This document shows positions 49,263 to 58,759 of a stretch of 64,000 nt of DNA, piece after piece (the first letter of the stretch is position 1; every line of letters begins with the position of its first letter). The DNA comes from Pseudomonadota bacterium (GTDB taxonomy: Bacteria > Pseudomonadota > Gammaproteobacteria > Burkholderiales > Burkholderiaceae_C): NCBI GenBank assembly GCA_021819435.1, contig JAKARB010000001.1:310001-374000 (forward strand), given 5' to 3'. Below the pieces are notes generated by a model. That model did no database searches and was not told where the DNA came from. It saw only the letters and a list, made by a program, of their open reading frames with translations. Both the position numbers and the translations under genes were made by a program.

Positions 49263-49290
49263 AAAAAGCCGAGCTCAGCGGCTCGGCCTT
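49263..49290 (-). terminator. intrinsic terminator after cheW
   Basis: GCCGAGC / GCTCGGC (49268-49274 with 49281-49287) is a seven-pair hairpin preceded by five As on the plus strand, i.e. followed by five Ts on the minus strand. It serves cheW and may also stop the convergent permease transcript. Confidence 0.65.
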
Positions 49291-49350
49291 CGTTGTGTTT
49301 TCGTGGGCTTGTGCGAGCCGATCAGCTCAGCTTGGCCCCCGGGGCACACC

Positions 49351-49941
49351 TCAGTGCGTGGCCAGGCTGTTGATCAGTCCCATCTCGGCGCTGCCCATCA
49401 GTGATTCGATGTCCATCAAGATCAGCAGGCGTTCGCTCACGTTGGCGATGCCGGTGATGTAAGTCGTGTCGACCACGGATGAACTCATCTCCGGCGCGGG
49501 CTGGATCATTTGCTCGCCCAATTGCATCACGTCGCTCACCGAGTCGACCACCGCGCCGACCACGCGTCCCTTGACGTTGAGCACGATCACCACGGTGAAG
49601 TCGTCGATGTCGGACTGACCGTCATCGCGCACGCAGTTGAATTTCACGCGCAGGTCAACGATGGGCACGATCACGCCGCGCAGGTTGACGACGCCCTTGA
49701 GGTAGGCGGGGGCGTTGGCGATCTTGGTCGGCTGCTCGTAGGAGCGGATCTCCTGAACCTTCAGGATGTCGATGCCGTACTCCTCCGAACCCAGCCGGAA
49801 CGTGAGGTATTCACGGCCGGTGGCCGCATGGCGCACCTGACGGGTGTTGTTCTGGCGCGCACCCAAGCCCGCCATGGACGAGCCCGCATCGCTGCGAGCA
49901 GGGGCGCTGGTCTGGGGTGTGGCGGCTTGCATGGTTTCCAT
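49351..49941 (-). CDS. cheW: chemotaxis coupling protein CheW
   Basis: A 196-residue adaptor joining chemoreceptors to CheA. After a Ser/Ala/Thr-rich N-terminal extension of about 40 residues the SH3-like CheW domain begins at EYLTFRLGSEEYGIDILKVQEI and includes VVNLRGVIVPIVDLRVKF and VVGAVVDSVSDVMQL. An AAGAGGA precedes the ATG at 49941. It stands alone, flanked by terminators, with no other chemotaxis gene nearby. It could be an accessory CheW for a separate array. Confidence 0.94.
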   Translation of the reverse strand: METMQAATPQTSAPARSDAGSSMAGLGARQNNTRQVRHAATGREYLTFRLGSEEYGIDILKVQEIRSYEQPTKIANAPAYLKGVVNLRGVIVPIVDLRVKFNCVRDDGQSDIDDFTVVIVLNVKGRVVGAVVDSVSDVMQLGEQMIQPAPEMSSSVVDTTYITGIANVSERLLILMDIESLMGSAEMGLINSLATH

Positions 49942-50059
49942 GTCGGTCCTCTTGGGGTCCTCGTGCGCCGATCGGGGCGCACACCGGTGGTCTCATGCGG
50001 GGATATCGGCGGGGTTGGCGGAAACTGTAGCGGCTTGATCCTGCGGCATGTGCCCAAGC

Positions 50060-50098
50060 AAAAACGCCAGCCCTGCGCGTGAGGAACTGGCGTTTTTT
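50060..50098. terminator. bidirectional intrinsic terminator after ychF
   Basis: AAAAACGCCAG / CTGGCGTTTTT forms an 11-pair stem (50060-50070 with 50087-50097), flanked by A- and T-runs so that it can work on both strands. It ends ychF transcription on the minus strand. Confidence 0.75.
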
Positions 50099-50161
50099 CG
50101 GCTGCGGCTGGGGGCCGCTTGAGGATGAGGAGCCCGCGAACCTGGCGGGTTCACGCGGGCA

Positions 50162-51253
50162 TCACACGTTGAACAGGAAATTCAGCACATCGCCATCCTT
50201 GACGATGTAGTCCTTGCCTTCGGCGCGCATCTTGCCGGCTTCCTTGGCGCCGGCCTCGCCCTTGTACTGGATGAAATCCTCGAAGGCGATGGTCTGGGCG
50301 CGGATGAAGCCCCGCTCGAAATCGGTGTGGATGACGCCGGCGGCCTGCGGCGCGGTCGCGCCAATCGGCACGGTCCAGGCGCGCACTTCCTTCACGCCGG
50401 CCGTGAAATAAGTCTGCAGGCCCAGCAGCTTGAAGCCAGCGCGGATCAGGCGGTTCAGGCCCGGCTCGCTCTGTCCCATCTCGGCCAGGAACATGGCGCG
50501 GTCTTCGTCGTCCATCTCGGCGAGTTCGGCTTCCGTCTTGGCGCAAATCGCAACGACTTCACCCTTCTGAGCTGCAGCGTACTCGCGCAGGCGGTCCAGG
50601 AAGGGGTTGTTCTCGAAACCGGTTTCCGACACGTTGCCCACGAACATGGCCGGCTTGGCGGTGATCAGGCAAAGCGGCTTGAGCAGGGCCAGTTCTTCCT
50701 TGCTGAAATCGATGGAGCGCACCGGCTTGGCCTCGTTCAGCGCAGCCTGGCACTTGTCCAGGATCTTCACCAGCGCTTGCGCTTCCTTGTCGCCGGCGCG
50801 GGCCGTCTTGTTATAGCGCACCAGGCTCTTTTCGACCGTGCCCAGGTCGGCCAGGCACAGCTCGGTCTGGATGACCTCGATGTCGGCGATCGGGTCGACC
50901 TTGCCGGCCACGTGGATCACGTTCTCGTCCTCGAAGCAGCGCACCACGTTGACGATGGCGTCGGTTTCGCGGATGTGGCTGAGGAACTGGTTGCCCAGGC
51001 CTTCACCCTTGGACGCGCCCGCCACCAGGCCAGCGATGTCGACGAACTCCACGATGGCCGGTACGACGCGCTCGGGCTGGACGATTTCCGAGAGTTGGTC
51101 GAGGCGAGGGTCAGGCACCTCGACCACGCCCACGTTGGGCTCGATGGTGCAGAAGGGGTAGTTCTCGGCGGCGATGCCGGCCTTGGTCAGCGCGTTGAAG
51201 AGGGTGGACTTGCCGACGTTGGGCAGACCCACGATGCCGCATTGGAGGCTCAT
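50162..51253 (-). CDS. ychF: redox-regulated ATPase YchF
   Basis: A 363-residue Obg-related P-loop ATPase, the same length as E. coli Ych[19 protein letters not shown] is the Walker A/G1 region, DIAGLV is the G3, and VGNVSET stands at the unusual G4 that gives ATP preference in this family. A coiled helical insertion follows and a C-terminal TGS domain ends with [18 protein letters not shown]. An AGGA precedes the ATG at 51253; the longer frame upstream is not real. YchF associates with ribosomes and stress responses. It is divergent from the UbiH-family gene. Confidence 0.95.
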   Translation of the reverse strand: MSLQCGIVGLPNVGKSTLFNALTKAGIAAENYPFCTIEPNVGVVEVPDPRLDQLSEIVQPERVVPAIVEFVDIAGLVAGASKGEGLGNQFLSHIRETDAIVNVVRCFEDENVIHVAGKVDPIADIEVIQTELCLADLGTVEKSLVRYNKTARAGDKEAQALVKILDKCQAALNEAKPVRSIDFSKEELALLKPLCLITAKPAMFVGNVSETGFENNPFLDRLREYAAAQKGEVVAICAKTEAELAEMDDEDRAMFLAEMGQSEPGLNRLIRAGFKLLGLQTYFTAGVKEVRAWTVPIGATAPQAAGVIHTDFERGFIRAQTIAFEDFIQYKGEAGAKEAGKMRAEGKDYIVKDGDVLNFLFNV

Positions 51254-51437
51254 GGTGTTCCTAGGCAGGATGGGAGGTGTGTGAGGGCTGGCCGCGCCCG
51301 ACGCAGGGTTGACGCACGGCAGCAATCCCGCCATTTTAAGCGCCCTGGCGTTCCTACCCGCCTGGCGGCCTCGGGCCATCGGGTAGATTACCGGGCGCGG
51401 TCTGCCACGGTGGCCACCGCCTGAGGAAACGAATTTC

Positions 51438-52607
51438 ATGACTCCCCCCGCTGGCAAGCGATTCGATGTGTGCGTGAGCGGCTCTGGCGCCGTCGCCATG
51501 AGCCTGGCCTTGGCCTTGTCGGCCGAGGGCTTCAGCGTGGCCTGGGCGCGGGCGGCCGCCTTCCAGGCCCCGACCTCGCAGGATGTGCGCACCTATGCCC
51601 TCAACGCACGCGCCATCGAGCTGCTCTCGCGCCTGCGTGTCTGGCCCGCGTTGCAGGCGTTTTCTGCCCCGGTTCTCGACATGAACATCCGTGGCGACGA
51701 TGGCGGCGAACTGCATTTCTCCGCCTGGCAGCAGCGGGTCGGCGAACTGGCCTGGATCGTCGATGCCGGTGCGCTGGAGCGCCTGCTGAGCGATGCTTTG
51801 CGCTTCGCGCCGCGCGTGGAGGTGGTTGCGCCCATGAAGGACGGGCATTCGCCGGTGGACGCCTCGCTGCTGGCCATCTGCGAGGGCAAGTTCTCCGATT
51901 CGCGGCGCGCGCTGGGCATCGACTTCGATCGCCAGCCTTACGGGCACAGCGGTGTGGCGGCTCGGTTGGTGGCCTCGCGGCCGCACCAGGGCGTCGCTCG
52001 CCAATGGTTCCGCTCGCCTGACGTGCTGGCCTTGCTGCCCTTCAACCAGCCCGATCCGCAGGCGTCTTACGGCCTGGTCTGGTCGGTGCCGCAGGCCCGC
52101 GCGCAAGAGCTGACCAACCTGTCCGCAGCCGATTTCGAACGCGAGTTGAACCAAGCCATCGAAGCCAGCGATCCGCAAGCGCTGGCGCTGGTCGGCGAGC
52201 TGAAACTGGGCTCGGAGGTCGCCGCGTGGCCGCTGTCGCTGGCGCGGGCCTCGCGTTGGGCCGGGCCTGGCTGGGTCTTGTTGGGCGACGCAGCCCACCA
52301 GGTCCACCCGCTTGCAGGGCAAGGCCTCAACCTGGGACTTGCCGATGCCGATACCCTGGTGAAGGTGCTGACCGAAGCCCGCCGCAACGAGCCCTGGCGC
52401 AAGCCTGGTGAGGAGCGCCTGCTGCAGCGTTACGTCCGCCAGCGGGAATGGCCCACGCGCGCCATGGCTTCCCTGACCGATGGCATGCTGCACCTCTTCG
52501 CCGATTCGCGCGGCCCCTTGAAGGCGCTGCGCAACGTCGGCATGTCGGCGGTCGAGCGCCTGGGTCCTCTCAAGCACTGGCTGGTCGGCCGCGCGCTCGA
52601 TGCCTGA
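51438..52607 (+). CDS. UbiH/UbiF/COQ6-family FAD-dependent hydroxylase
   Basis: A 389-residue flavin monooxygenase, probably one of the ring hydroxylases of ubiquinone synthesis. The N-terminal FAD loop reads [18 protein letters not shown] (GSGAVA instead of the common GxGxxG), [12 protein letters not shown] is the DG-like region, and [21 protein letters not shown] is the family's second FAD motif. GAGGA lies about ten bases before the ATG. Which ring position it hydroxylates is unclear. It precedes dsbC by 48 bp on the same strand. Confidence 0.88.
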   Translation: MTPPAGKRFDVCVSGSGAVAMSLALALSAEGFSVAWARAAAFQAPTSQDVRTYALNARAIELLSRLRVWPALQAFSAPVLDMNIRGDDGGELHFSAWQQRVGELAWIVDAGALERLLSDALRFAPRVEVVAPMKDGHSPVDASLLAICEGKFSDSRRALGIDFDRQPYGHSGVAARLVASRPHQGVARQWFRSPDVLALLPFNQPDPQASYGLVWSVPQARAQELTNLSAADFERELNQAIEASDPQALALVGELKLGSEVAAWPLSLARASRWAGPGWVLLGDAAHQVHPLAGQGLNLGLADADTLVKVLTEARRNEPWRKPGEERLLQRYVRQREWPTRAMASLTDGMLHLFADSRGPLKALRNVGMSAVERLGPLKHWLVGRALDA

Positions 52608-52655
52608 GCGCTTTTCTCGCTTCCTTCCCCGTTCCGTTACCTGAGGATGGCCACG

Positions 52656-53405
52656 ATGCCCCGATTCAAAAGACTCCTGAGCACCGCCTTCGTCGCCATG
52701 GCGATGGGCTCGGGGCTGGCCCACGCGCAGGCCGAACTGCCAGCCGCCCAGCTCACGGTGCTCAAGCAAAAGCTCTCGCAGCGCATGCCGCAGTTGCCCC
52801 CGATCGAAGGTGCGCGCACCACCGCCATGGCCGGCCTGATCGAGCTGCGCGCTGGTGGCCACATCTTCTATGCCGACGCCAATGGCGACTTCCTCATCGA
52901 TGGTCAGCTCATCGATGCACGCAGCCAGCGCAACCTCACCGAAGAGCGCATGGACGAGATCAATCAGGTCGACTTCGCCAGCCTGCCCCTGCGTGATGCG
53001 CTGGTCTGGAAAAGCGGCAATGGCAAGCGCCGCATGGTGGTCTTCGCCGACCCGAACTGCGGCTATTGCAAGCGCCTGGAGCGTGACCTCCAGAAGCTCA
53101 AGGACGTGACCGTCTACACCTTCATGATCGGCATCCTGGGTGACGACTCGAAGGCCAAGGTCGACCAGATCTGGTGCGCCAAAGACCGCACCCAGACCTG
53201 GCTGAGCTGGATGATCGATGGGGAGGCTCCGCCTCGCGCCCTGGGCCAGTGTGGCTCGCCCTTGCAGCGCAACATGGCCTTGTCGCAGAAGCTGCGCGTC
53301 AATGGCACGCCGGCCATCATCTTCGAAGATGGCAGCCGCTTGCCTGGCGCGGCCTCGCTGCAGACGCTGGAGCAGCGTCTGGCCAAGGCGTCGAAGAGCA
53401 GCTGA
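52656..53405 (+). CDS. dsbC: thiol:disulfide interchange protein DsbC
   Basis: A 249-residue periplasmic disulfide isomerase. A signal peptide is clear (RLLSTAFVAMAMGSGLAHA-QA), followed by a small dimerisation domain and a thioredoxin fold with CGYC (Cys135, Cys138) in FADPNCGYCKRLERDL, and a cis-Pro segment (NGTPAIIFEDG). The ATG at 52656 is chosen because GAGG lies nine bases upstream; ATG 52647 is in frame. A second Cys pair (WCAKDR and GQCGSP) is consistent with the structural disulfide of DsbC. Confidence 0.93.
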   Translation: MPRFKRLLSTAFVAMAMGSGLAHAQAELPAAQLTVLKQKLSQRMPQLPPIEGARTTAMAGLIELRAGGHIFYADANGDFLIDGQLIDARSQRNLTEERMDEINQVDFASLPLRDALVWKSGNGKRRMVVFADPNCGYCKRLERDLQKLKDVTVYTFMIGILGDDSKAKVDQIWCAKDRTQTWLSWMIDGEAPPRALGQCGSPLQRNMALSQKLRVNGTPAIIFEDGSRLPGAASLQTLEQRLAKASKSS

Positions 53406-53486
53406 GGCTGGCCGGGGGGAGGGGGCGTCTGCGCCCTGGCCAAGAGACGGTCAGGTTGGTGAGGGCGCCTGGCGCATCGAATCCAT

Positions 53487-54788
53487 TCACTTGGCCTTCG
53501 GGCCAGTGGGGTTCGCTGAGGTGGGGCTGGCGGCCGATGCGGCCGAGGCGGGTTGCCCGGGCGTCTGTTGTGGCGCGCGAGAGAGGTTCATCTCCAGCCA
53601 GACGTCGTCCTTCATCTTCATGGCGATGCGCACGGGCAGGTATTGCAGACCCGGCGCGAACCACACATCGGCGGGCAGGGCGCCGTCGTCCTGCACGGCC
53701 TTGCGTGGGCGCACGTGCAGCGTCGCGATGCGGCCCAGCGGGGTGTCCAGCGGCACCTCCTCGATCACGTCGAACACGAGGGGTTCGGGCTTGCGCAGCG
53801 TCAGCACGGTCATCTCGAAGCTGCGGCCGGGCCGCGCCTTGCCCGGGTCGAGGATGAACTGGTAGGCCACCTGGATCATGAAGCTCGCCGGGTCTTGCAA
53901 ACCGGTCGTGCGAGCCTGCTGTTTGCCATCGGGCAGCGTGACCTGCTCATCGCCCAGCTCGATCACCTTCGAGCGCGCAGCGCGGATCAGCAGGCGGTTG
54001 ACGTTCTCATAGCGACGAGGGTGGAGCCCTTCAGGGCGGATCTCGCCTTCGCTGCTCAGGCGCCATGAACCCAGGGGCGCGAAGCTCGGCCCCACGCTGG
54101 CGTCGATGTGCACCTGATAGCGCTGATCCTGGCGGATCCACTCGACGGTGGACTGGCCGTGCACAGGGCCACGGTAGAAGCCTTCCATGATGTAGCTCAC
54201 GCGGGTGGCCAGTGGCCAGACGAAGCGTTCGGCATCTGGCGCCGATGCGGGGTTTGCTGCTGCAGTCGTGGACGCAACCTTGGTTGAAGCCGTGACATTT
54301 GCTGCGCTTGAAGACGCGGAACTGGCTGCGGATGCCGCCGCCAGGGTGGTTTCGGCCTGGGCCGCGCTCGCCGCATCGCTCGCCGCCGTGACCTGTGGTG
54401 CCGACGCCGCCTCGGCCACCTGCGACGCCTCCCGCTCGGCTTCTGGCTCGGACGCCGCCGAGGCCGCTTCAGGGGGTGGCTTCGGTTTCTTGCGTTTGAC
54501 CGGTTTTTGGGGCGGGGCAGCAGCGCCGGTGGCAGTTGGCTCGGCCACGGGGGCCGCAGGTGCGGCGGGCGGACTCGTCAGCCGAACCTCCGACACATAC
54601 TCCGCCTGCATGCGCTCGATGTGCGGCGCGTCAGGTCGCGAGTCGGCCATCTCATCGAGCACACTGCCCGTGACCCACAGGTGCAGCACGGCCACGAGCG
54701 CAGCCAGCAGCGACAGGCTGACGAGCGTGCGGGTTCGTGTGGCGCCGGCCTGCGGGAACATCAGGCGCTCGATCAGGCTTTCAGCCAA
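53487..54788 (-). CDS. DUF3108 domain protein with long Ala-rich linker
   Basis: A protein of up to 433 residues with one N-terminal membrane helix (about residues 24-43, LVSLSLLAALVAVLHLWV), a long low-complexity Ala/Ser/Pro/Lys linker (about 75-190) and a C-terminal DUF3108 beta-rich domain beginning near FVWPLATRVSYIMEGFYRG. The helix-linker-domain layout suggests a periplasmic domain tethered to the inner membrane, possibly spanning the envelope. The first ATG (54788) overlaps the M61 gene stop by 16 bp; ATG 54761 is an alternative. Function is unknown. Confidence 0.85.
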   Translation of the reverse strand: MAESLIERLMFPQAGATRTRTLVSLSLLAALVAVLHLWVTGSVLDEMADSRPDAPHIERMQAEYVSEVRLTSPPAAPAAPVAEPTATGAAAPPQKPVKRKKPKPPPEAASAASEPEAEREASQVAEAASAPQVTAASDAASAAQAETTLAAASAASSASSSAANVTASTKVASTTAAANPASAPDAERFVWPLATRVSYIMEGFYRGPVHGQSTVEWIRQDQRYQVHIDASVGPSFAPLGSWRLSSEGEIRPEGLHPRRYENVNRLLIRAARSKVIELGDEQVTLPDGKQQARTTGLQDPASFMIQVAYQFILDPGKARPGRSFEMTVLTLRKPEPLVFDVIEEVPLDTPLGRIATLHVRPRKAVQDDGALPADVWFAPGLQYLPVRIAMKMKDDVWLEMNLSRAPQQTPGQPASAASAASPTSANPTGPKAK

Positions 54789-56581
54789 GCCTTGCGGCGC
54801 GCCAGCGCGGCCGACTCGGGGGCGGTTTTCGGCAGGGCCAGGGTCACGATGTCGTCGGCGAAGGGCGTTTGTCCGTGTTCGCCGAGGCGGGGCAGGGTGA
54901 TCGACGTGAGGCGCTGGTCGCGGCTGATCAGCAGCTCCTGCTGCTGGCTGGCGTCATGCCATTGCAGCAGGTCGTCGGTGCGTTTGAGACGCCAGCCGCC
55001 GAGCGCCAGGAGCTCATCGCCAGCGCTCAGGCCGATGGTCTCGGCCACGCCATGGCGCATGACCGCCTGCACCTTCAGCGCGCCGCCGGCTTCCGACAGC
55101 CGCACCCCGAGCTTCTGAGGCAAGGGTGCGGCCTTGCTCTGCCACTGCACGCCATGGCTGGCCAGCAGTTCGCTCAGGGGCAGTTCTTCGCAGGTCTCCG
55201 TCCAGCGGTGCAGCAGCTCGGCCCAACTGGGCGCGGCCGAACGGGCCTGAAGGTGCTCGGGCGTGTCGGGCGCGTGCCGGGCCTCTTCATGCAGTGCCTG
55301 GGCCACGTCGGCCTCGGTGATCGATCGGCCGAGTCGCCACAGGCGTTCCATCACGCCATCAAGCTTGGGCTGGTGGCCATCGCGCACCGGCAGCAGGCGC
55401 AGGGCCAGGTCCAGGCAAAGTGCCACCAGCGAGCCCTTGGTGTAGTAGCTCACCGTGGCGTTGGCGGTGTTCTCGTCGGGGCGGTAGTAGCGCGTCCAGG
55501 CATCGAAGCTGGCTTGTGCCACGCTGTACGTCAGCCGGCCTGGCGTGCCACGCACCTGGTTGACCGTCTTGCCGATCAGCTTGAGGTAGGCCGGCGCGTC
55601 GATCAGCTTGGTGCGCAGCAGGAACTGATCGTCGTAGTACGAAGTGAATCCCTCGAAGAACCACAGCATCCGGGTCATGTTCTCCCGGGTCAAGTCGATG
55701 GGGTCGAAGGCAGCGGGCTTCAGCCGCTTGACGTTCCAGGTGTGGAAGTACTCGTGGCTGATGAGGCCCAGCAGCGTGGTGTAGGCATCACCCTGCGTGG
55801 TCCGGCCCTTGCGGGGCAGGTCCTTGCGGGCGCAGATCAGCGCGGTGCTGCGGCGGTGCTCAAGGCCGCCATAACCATCTTCGACCGCGTTGAGCATGAA
55901 CACATAGTGGTCAAAAGCGGCCTTGCGGCGCCCGTGCCAGAACAGGATCTGGGCTTCGCAGATCTGGCGCGTGTCCGTCAGCAAGCGGTCGCCGTCGAAG
56001 TCGGGGCTGGCGCCTGCCACCACGAACTCGTGGCGCACGCCGCGCACGGTGAACTCGCCGCGCCAGAAGCTGCCCAGCTCGACGGGGTGGTCGATCAGCT
56101 CGTCGTGGTCCGGCGCTTCGTAGGTGCCCCAGCCGGCGGCATTGACCTTCACGGGCCGCAGCGCCGTGGCCACCTGCCAGCCACGCGGCAAGCCGCCGAT
56201 GCGCACACGGTGCGGTTCGCTCTCGAAGCCTTCCGCGCGCAGGAACACGCTGGTGCCATTGAAGAAGCCGCGCCGCGCATCGAGGAAAGCCGCGCGCACC
56301 GAGGTGTCGAAGGCGTGCACCTCGTAGCTCACCGTCAAGGCCCGGCGCCCATCGGTCGAAACCTCCCAGGTGGCTTTGTCGAGCTGCCGGATGTCGCAGG
56401 CCATGCCGCCTTGCTGTGCCTGCAGCGGCGTGAGGTGCCTGGCGAACTCGCGCACCAGGTAGCTGCCAGGGATCCACACCGGCAGGCTCAGGCGCTGACG
56501 CGGGTGAGGGCGGGGCACCGTCATCGTCACCTGGAAACGGTGGCGCTGCGGCTCGGCGGCTTCGATGCGGTATTCGATCAT
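54773..56581 (-). CDS. M61-family metallopeptidase (glycyl aminopeptidase type)
   Basis: A 602-residue zinc peptidase. The N-terminal beta domain (PVWIPGSYLVREFARH) is followed by a thermolysin-like domain with HEYFH at residues 276-280 in LLGLISHEYFHTWNVKRLKP and a downstream Glu ligand in WFFEGFTSYYDD. A C-terminal PDZ domain (GLSAGDELLALGGWRL) ends the protein. The start at 56581 (MIEYRIEA) is the family start. No signal peptide is seen, so it is probably cytoplasmic. It is packed between DUF3429 (11 bp) and DUF3108 (overlap). Confidence 0.92.
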   Translation of the reverse strand: MIEYRIEAAEPQRHRFQVTMTVPRPHPRQRLSLPVWIPGSYLVREFARHLTPLQAQQGGMACDIRQLDKATWEVSTDGRRALTVSYEVHAFDTSVRAAFLDARRGFFNGTSVFLRAEGFESEPHRVRIGGLPRGWQVATALRPVKVNAAGWGTYEAPDHDELIDHPVELGSFWRGEFTVRGVRHEFVVAGASPDFDGDRLLTDTRQICEAQILFWHGRRKAAFDHYVFMLNAVEDGYGGLEHRRSTALICARKDLPRKGRTTQGDAYTTLLGLISHEYFHTWNVKRLKPAAFDPIDLTRENMTRMLWFFEGFTSYYDDQFLLRTKLIDAPAYLKLIGKTVNQVRGTPGRLTYSVAQASFDAWTRYYRPDENTANATVSYYTKGSLVALCLDLALRLLPVRDGHQPKLDGVMERLWRLGRSITEADVAQALHEEARHAPDTPEHLQARSAAPSWAELLHRWTETCEELPLSELLASHGVQWQSKAAPLPQKLGVRLSEAGGALKVQAVMRHGVAETIGLSAGDELLALGGWRLKRTDDLLQWHDASQQQELLISRDQRLTSITLPRLGEHGQTPFADDIVTLALPKTAPESAALARRKAWLKA

Positions 56582-56592
56582 GTCGGGGCTTC

Positions 56593-57102
56593 TCAGATCT
56601 GCGCGGCGGCGACGAAACAGCTCAGGCTGGCGACCAGGGTGAGGCGGAAGCGCAAGGTCAGCCAACCGGCGGCGCCCAGCTCCAGGTAATGCTTGCGATC
56701 AGCCAGGTAGCAGGTGATCAGCCAGCCGCCCAGCCAGGCCAGGCCGGCGTGCGGAGGCATCAGCACGCCGATCCACGCCATCAGCGAGAAGGTCACCCCC
56801 GTCCACAAGGCGCGGCGCTGGTAACCCGGCACCGCGCCGTGCCACTGCGAAGATGGCATGACCAGTCCCCAGCGCATGCCGCCCAGGAATGACAGGATGA
56901 GACCCGCATAAGTGGCTAGCGCGCGCACGACGAATGCGAAAGGCTCATCGTCGATGCGGCCCACCAGCAACCACACGAAGGCCGCACCCGCGACGAGCGG
57001 GATCAGGCCGGCGTAGCCCAGGCGCCTGGCCAACAAGTTCGGGTCGGCATGGGGCAGGGGAGTGGGGGCAGGGGTTTCGTCGGCAAGCGTCATGAGGGGC
57101 AT
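56593..57102 (-). CDS. DUF3429 family membrane protein
   Basis: A protein of about 169 residues with four to five membrane segments, beginning at LARRLGYAGLIPLVAGAAFVWLL and including YAGLILSFLGGMRWGLVM, the DUF3429 signature. Its function is unknown. Two close ATGs (57102 and 57093) are equal candidates and neither has a clear Shine-Dalgarno. It is co-directional with the M61 gene 11 bp downstream. Confidence 0.82.
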   Translation of the reverse strand: MPLMTLADETPAPTPLPHADPNLLARRLGYAGLIPLVAGAAFVWLLVGRIDDEPFAFVVRALATYAGLILSFLGGMRWGLVMPSSQWHGAVPGYQRRALWTGVTFSLMAWIGVLMPPHAGLAWLGGWLITCYLADRKHYLELGAAGWLTLRFRLTLVASLSCFVAAAQI

Positions 57103-57206
57103 CTGAAATGAGACTGGTCGGGCGATGACCCATGCGGGCTGCCCATGTCTCGGCATTGTGTCAAGAATGGCGGTGTGGGGCGGGCTTCAAGCGCATCGCC
57201 ATGCGC

Positions 57207-58058
57207 TCAGGCGGCCAGCCAAGCGAACACCGCAGGCACATCGGTCGGCAGGTTCAGCTCCCGTTGACGCCAGCGCGCCACGGTGTCGGTCAATGTGAAT
57301 CCTTGAGAAAGCGTCAGCCCGCAGCTCACGTTGAGCAGCGTCTGCGGCTGGAGGTGCTGCAACAGGGCCTGCCACAGCGCCGGATTGCGATAGGGCGTCT
57401 CGATCACGAGCTGCGTTTGGTGAGCCCTGCGCGAGAGTTGCTCCAGTTCGCGAATGCGCTGGGCGCGCTGCGAGCCATCTGTCGGCAGGTAACCGACGAA
57501 GGCGAAGCTCTGCCCATGCAGCCCGCTGCCAGCGAGCGCCAGCACCAACGAACTGGGGCCCGCCATCGGCACCACGGGGATGCCGGCCTTGTGCGCCGCC
57601 TGAACCACCGCCGCCCCGGGATCGGCCACGCCAGGCAGCCCGGCCTCGGAAATCAGGCCGATGTCGTGGCCGGCGCGGGCGGGGTCAAGCAGCTTGGCGA
57701 ACACGGACGCCTGCGTGGCGGCTTCACCCTTCGCATCCTTCTCGCCTTTGGCTGCCTTGCCGCCCTTGATGGGGCGGGGCAGCTCTTCGATCATCAAGGC
57801 CTGCAAGGGTTGGCTCAACGGTGCGACCTTGTCCACGCGCTTGAGAAAGGCCCGCGTCGTCTTGGCGTTCTCGGCGATCCAGTGCCCGATGCGCGCGGCC
57901 TCGCGCATCACCCCCAGCGGCAGCACCTGTTGCAGGTCGGGCGCTTCGCCCGTTGCCGGGTCGGGGCAGCCCAGGTCCAGTGTGTTCGGCACCAGCAGCA
58001 GGCGCCCCATGCGTTTGTCGTGTGAAGTCGTCATCTCCGTGTTTGCTTGCTCAGCCAT
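57207..58058 (-). CDS. SAM-dependent methyltransferase, RsmI-like (tetrapyrrole methylase fold)
   Basis: A 283-residue protein of the tetrapyrrole-methylase fold related to the 16S rRNA methyltransferase RsmI. The N-terminal RLLLVPNTLDLGC, the central ISEAGLPGVADPG (SAM/substrate loop), the VPMAGPSSLVLALAGSG stretch and the late QLVIETPYRN support the call. A Lys/Ala/Gly/Glu-rich insertion at residues about 95-115 (KGGKAAKGEKDAKGE) is unusual. The start overlaps the maf stop by 8 bp. It is probably a paralogue of the main RsmI, with an undefined target. Confidence 0.82.
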   Translation of the reverse strand: MAEQANTEMTTSHDKRMGRLLLVPNTLDLGCPDPATGEAPDLQQVLPLGVMREAARIGHWIAENAKTTRAFLKRVDKVAPLSQPLQALMIEELPRPIKGGKAAKGEKDAKGEAATQASVFAKLLDPARAGHDIGLISEAGLPGVADPGAAVVQAAHKAGIPVVPMAGPSSLVLALAGSGLHGQSFAFVGYLPTDGSQRAQRIRELEQLSRRAHQTQLVIETPYRNPALWQALLQHLQPQTLLNVSCGLTLSQGFTLTDTVARWRQRELNLPTDVPAVFAWLAA

Positions 58059-58692
58059 GGGTGTTCCCGCTCTCCCGCGTGTTGATCGCCATCGGATCCC
58101 AGCCAGCTTCGCGCAGCAGCCGGCTGGTCACGATCAGGGGCAGGCCCACCAAGGCGGTCGGATCGGTGGAGTCGATGCGTTCCAGCAGCACGATGCCCAG
58201 TCCTTCGCATTTGGCGCTGCCAGCGCAGTCATAGGGCTGTTCGCGTTGCAGGTAGGTCTCGATCAGTTCGTCGCTCAACACCCGGAACTCGACGGTGACG
58301 CTGCTGACGGCTTGCAGCACCTGGCCCGTGCGCGGTCGCGCCACGCACACGGCGGTGTGAAAACGCACGACTTGCCCGCTCAAGGCTCTCAATTGCGCCA
58401 CCGCCGCTGCATGGTTGCCAGGCTTGCCCAGAGGTCGCCCGGCAAGGTCGGCCACCTGGTCCGAGCCGATCACGACGACATCGTCTTCGAACCCTTGCGC
58501 CACCACCCTGGCCTTGAGCTCGGCCAGGCGGCAGGCCAGCGCGAGGGGTGTCTCACCTGGCTGAGGCGTTTCATCCACATCGGGCGAGCGGGTGTCGAAG
58601 GGTTGGCCCAGGCGGGCCAGCAGTTCGCGCCGATAAGGCGAGCTGGAGCCCAGCACCAGCCGGGGCGGGGCGGAGGGAGCGGAAACAGGCAT
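58051..58692 (-). CDS. Maf-family nucleotide pyrophosphatase (YceF type)
   Basis: A 213-residue Maf protein that hydrolyses non-canonical nucleotides. The LGSSSPYRRELLARLG start, VIGSDQVADLAGRPLGKPG and CAGSAKCEGLGI fit the YceF subfamily, whose E. coli member acts on m7GTP. The start at 58692 was chosen because upstream in-frame sequence is antisense to yceD. It is divergent from yceD and overlaps the methyltransferase gene by 8 bp. Confidence 0.92.
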   Translation of the reverse strand: MPVSAPSAPPRLVLGSSSPYRRELLARLGQPFDTRSPDVDETPQPGETPLALACRLAELKARVVAQGFEDDVVVIGSDQVADLAGRPLGKPGNHAAAVAQLRALSGQVVRFHTAVCVARPRTGQVLQAVSSVTVEFRVLSDELIETYLQREQPYDCAGSAKCEGLGIVLLERIDSTDPTALVGLPLIVTSRLLREAGWDPMAINTRESGNTHG

Positions 58693-58759
58693 GGCGCCAT
58701 TGTCCACGAGTGTTTTGGCACGGAGCGGCCGGCGCCGGCCTGGGCATACACTCGCGGGC

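Noticed and set aside
58727-58740. A 14-bp perfect GC palindrome between maf and yceD as a regulator site
   Set aside because: It consists only of G and C dinucleotide blocks, is expected by chance in such DNA, and no promoter can be placed around it with confidence.
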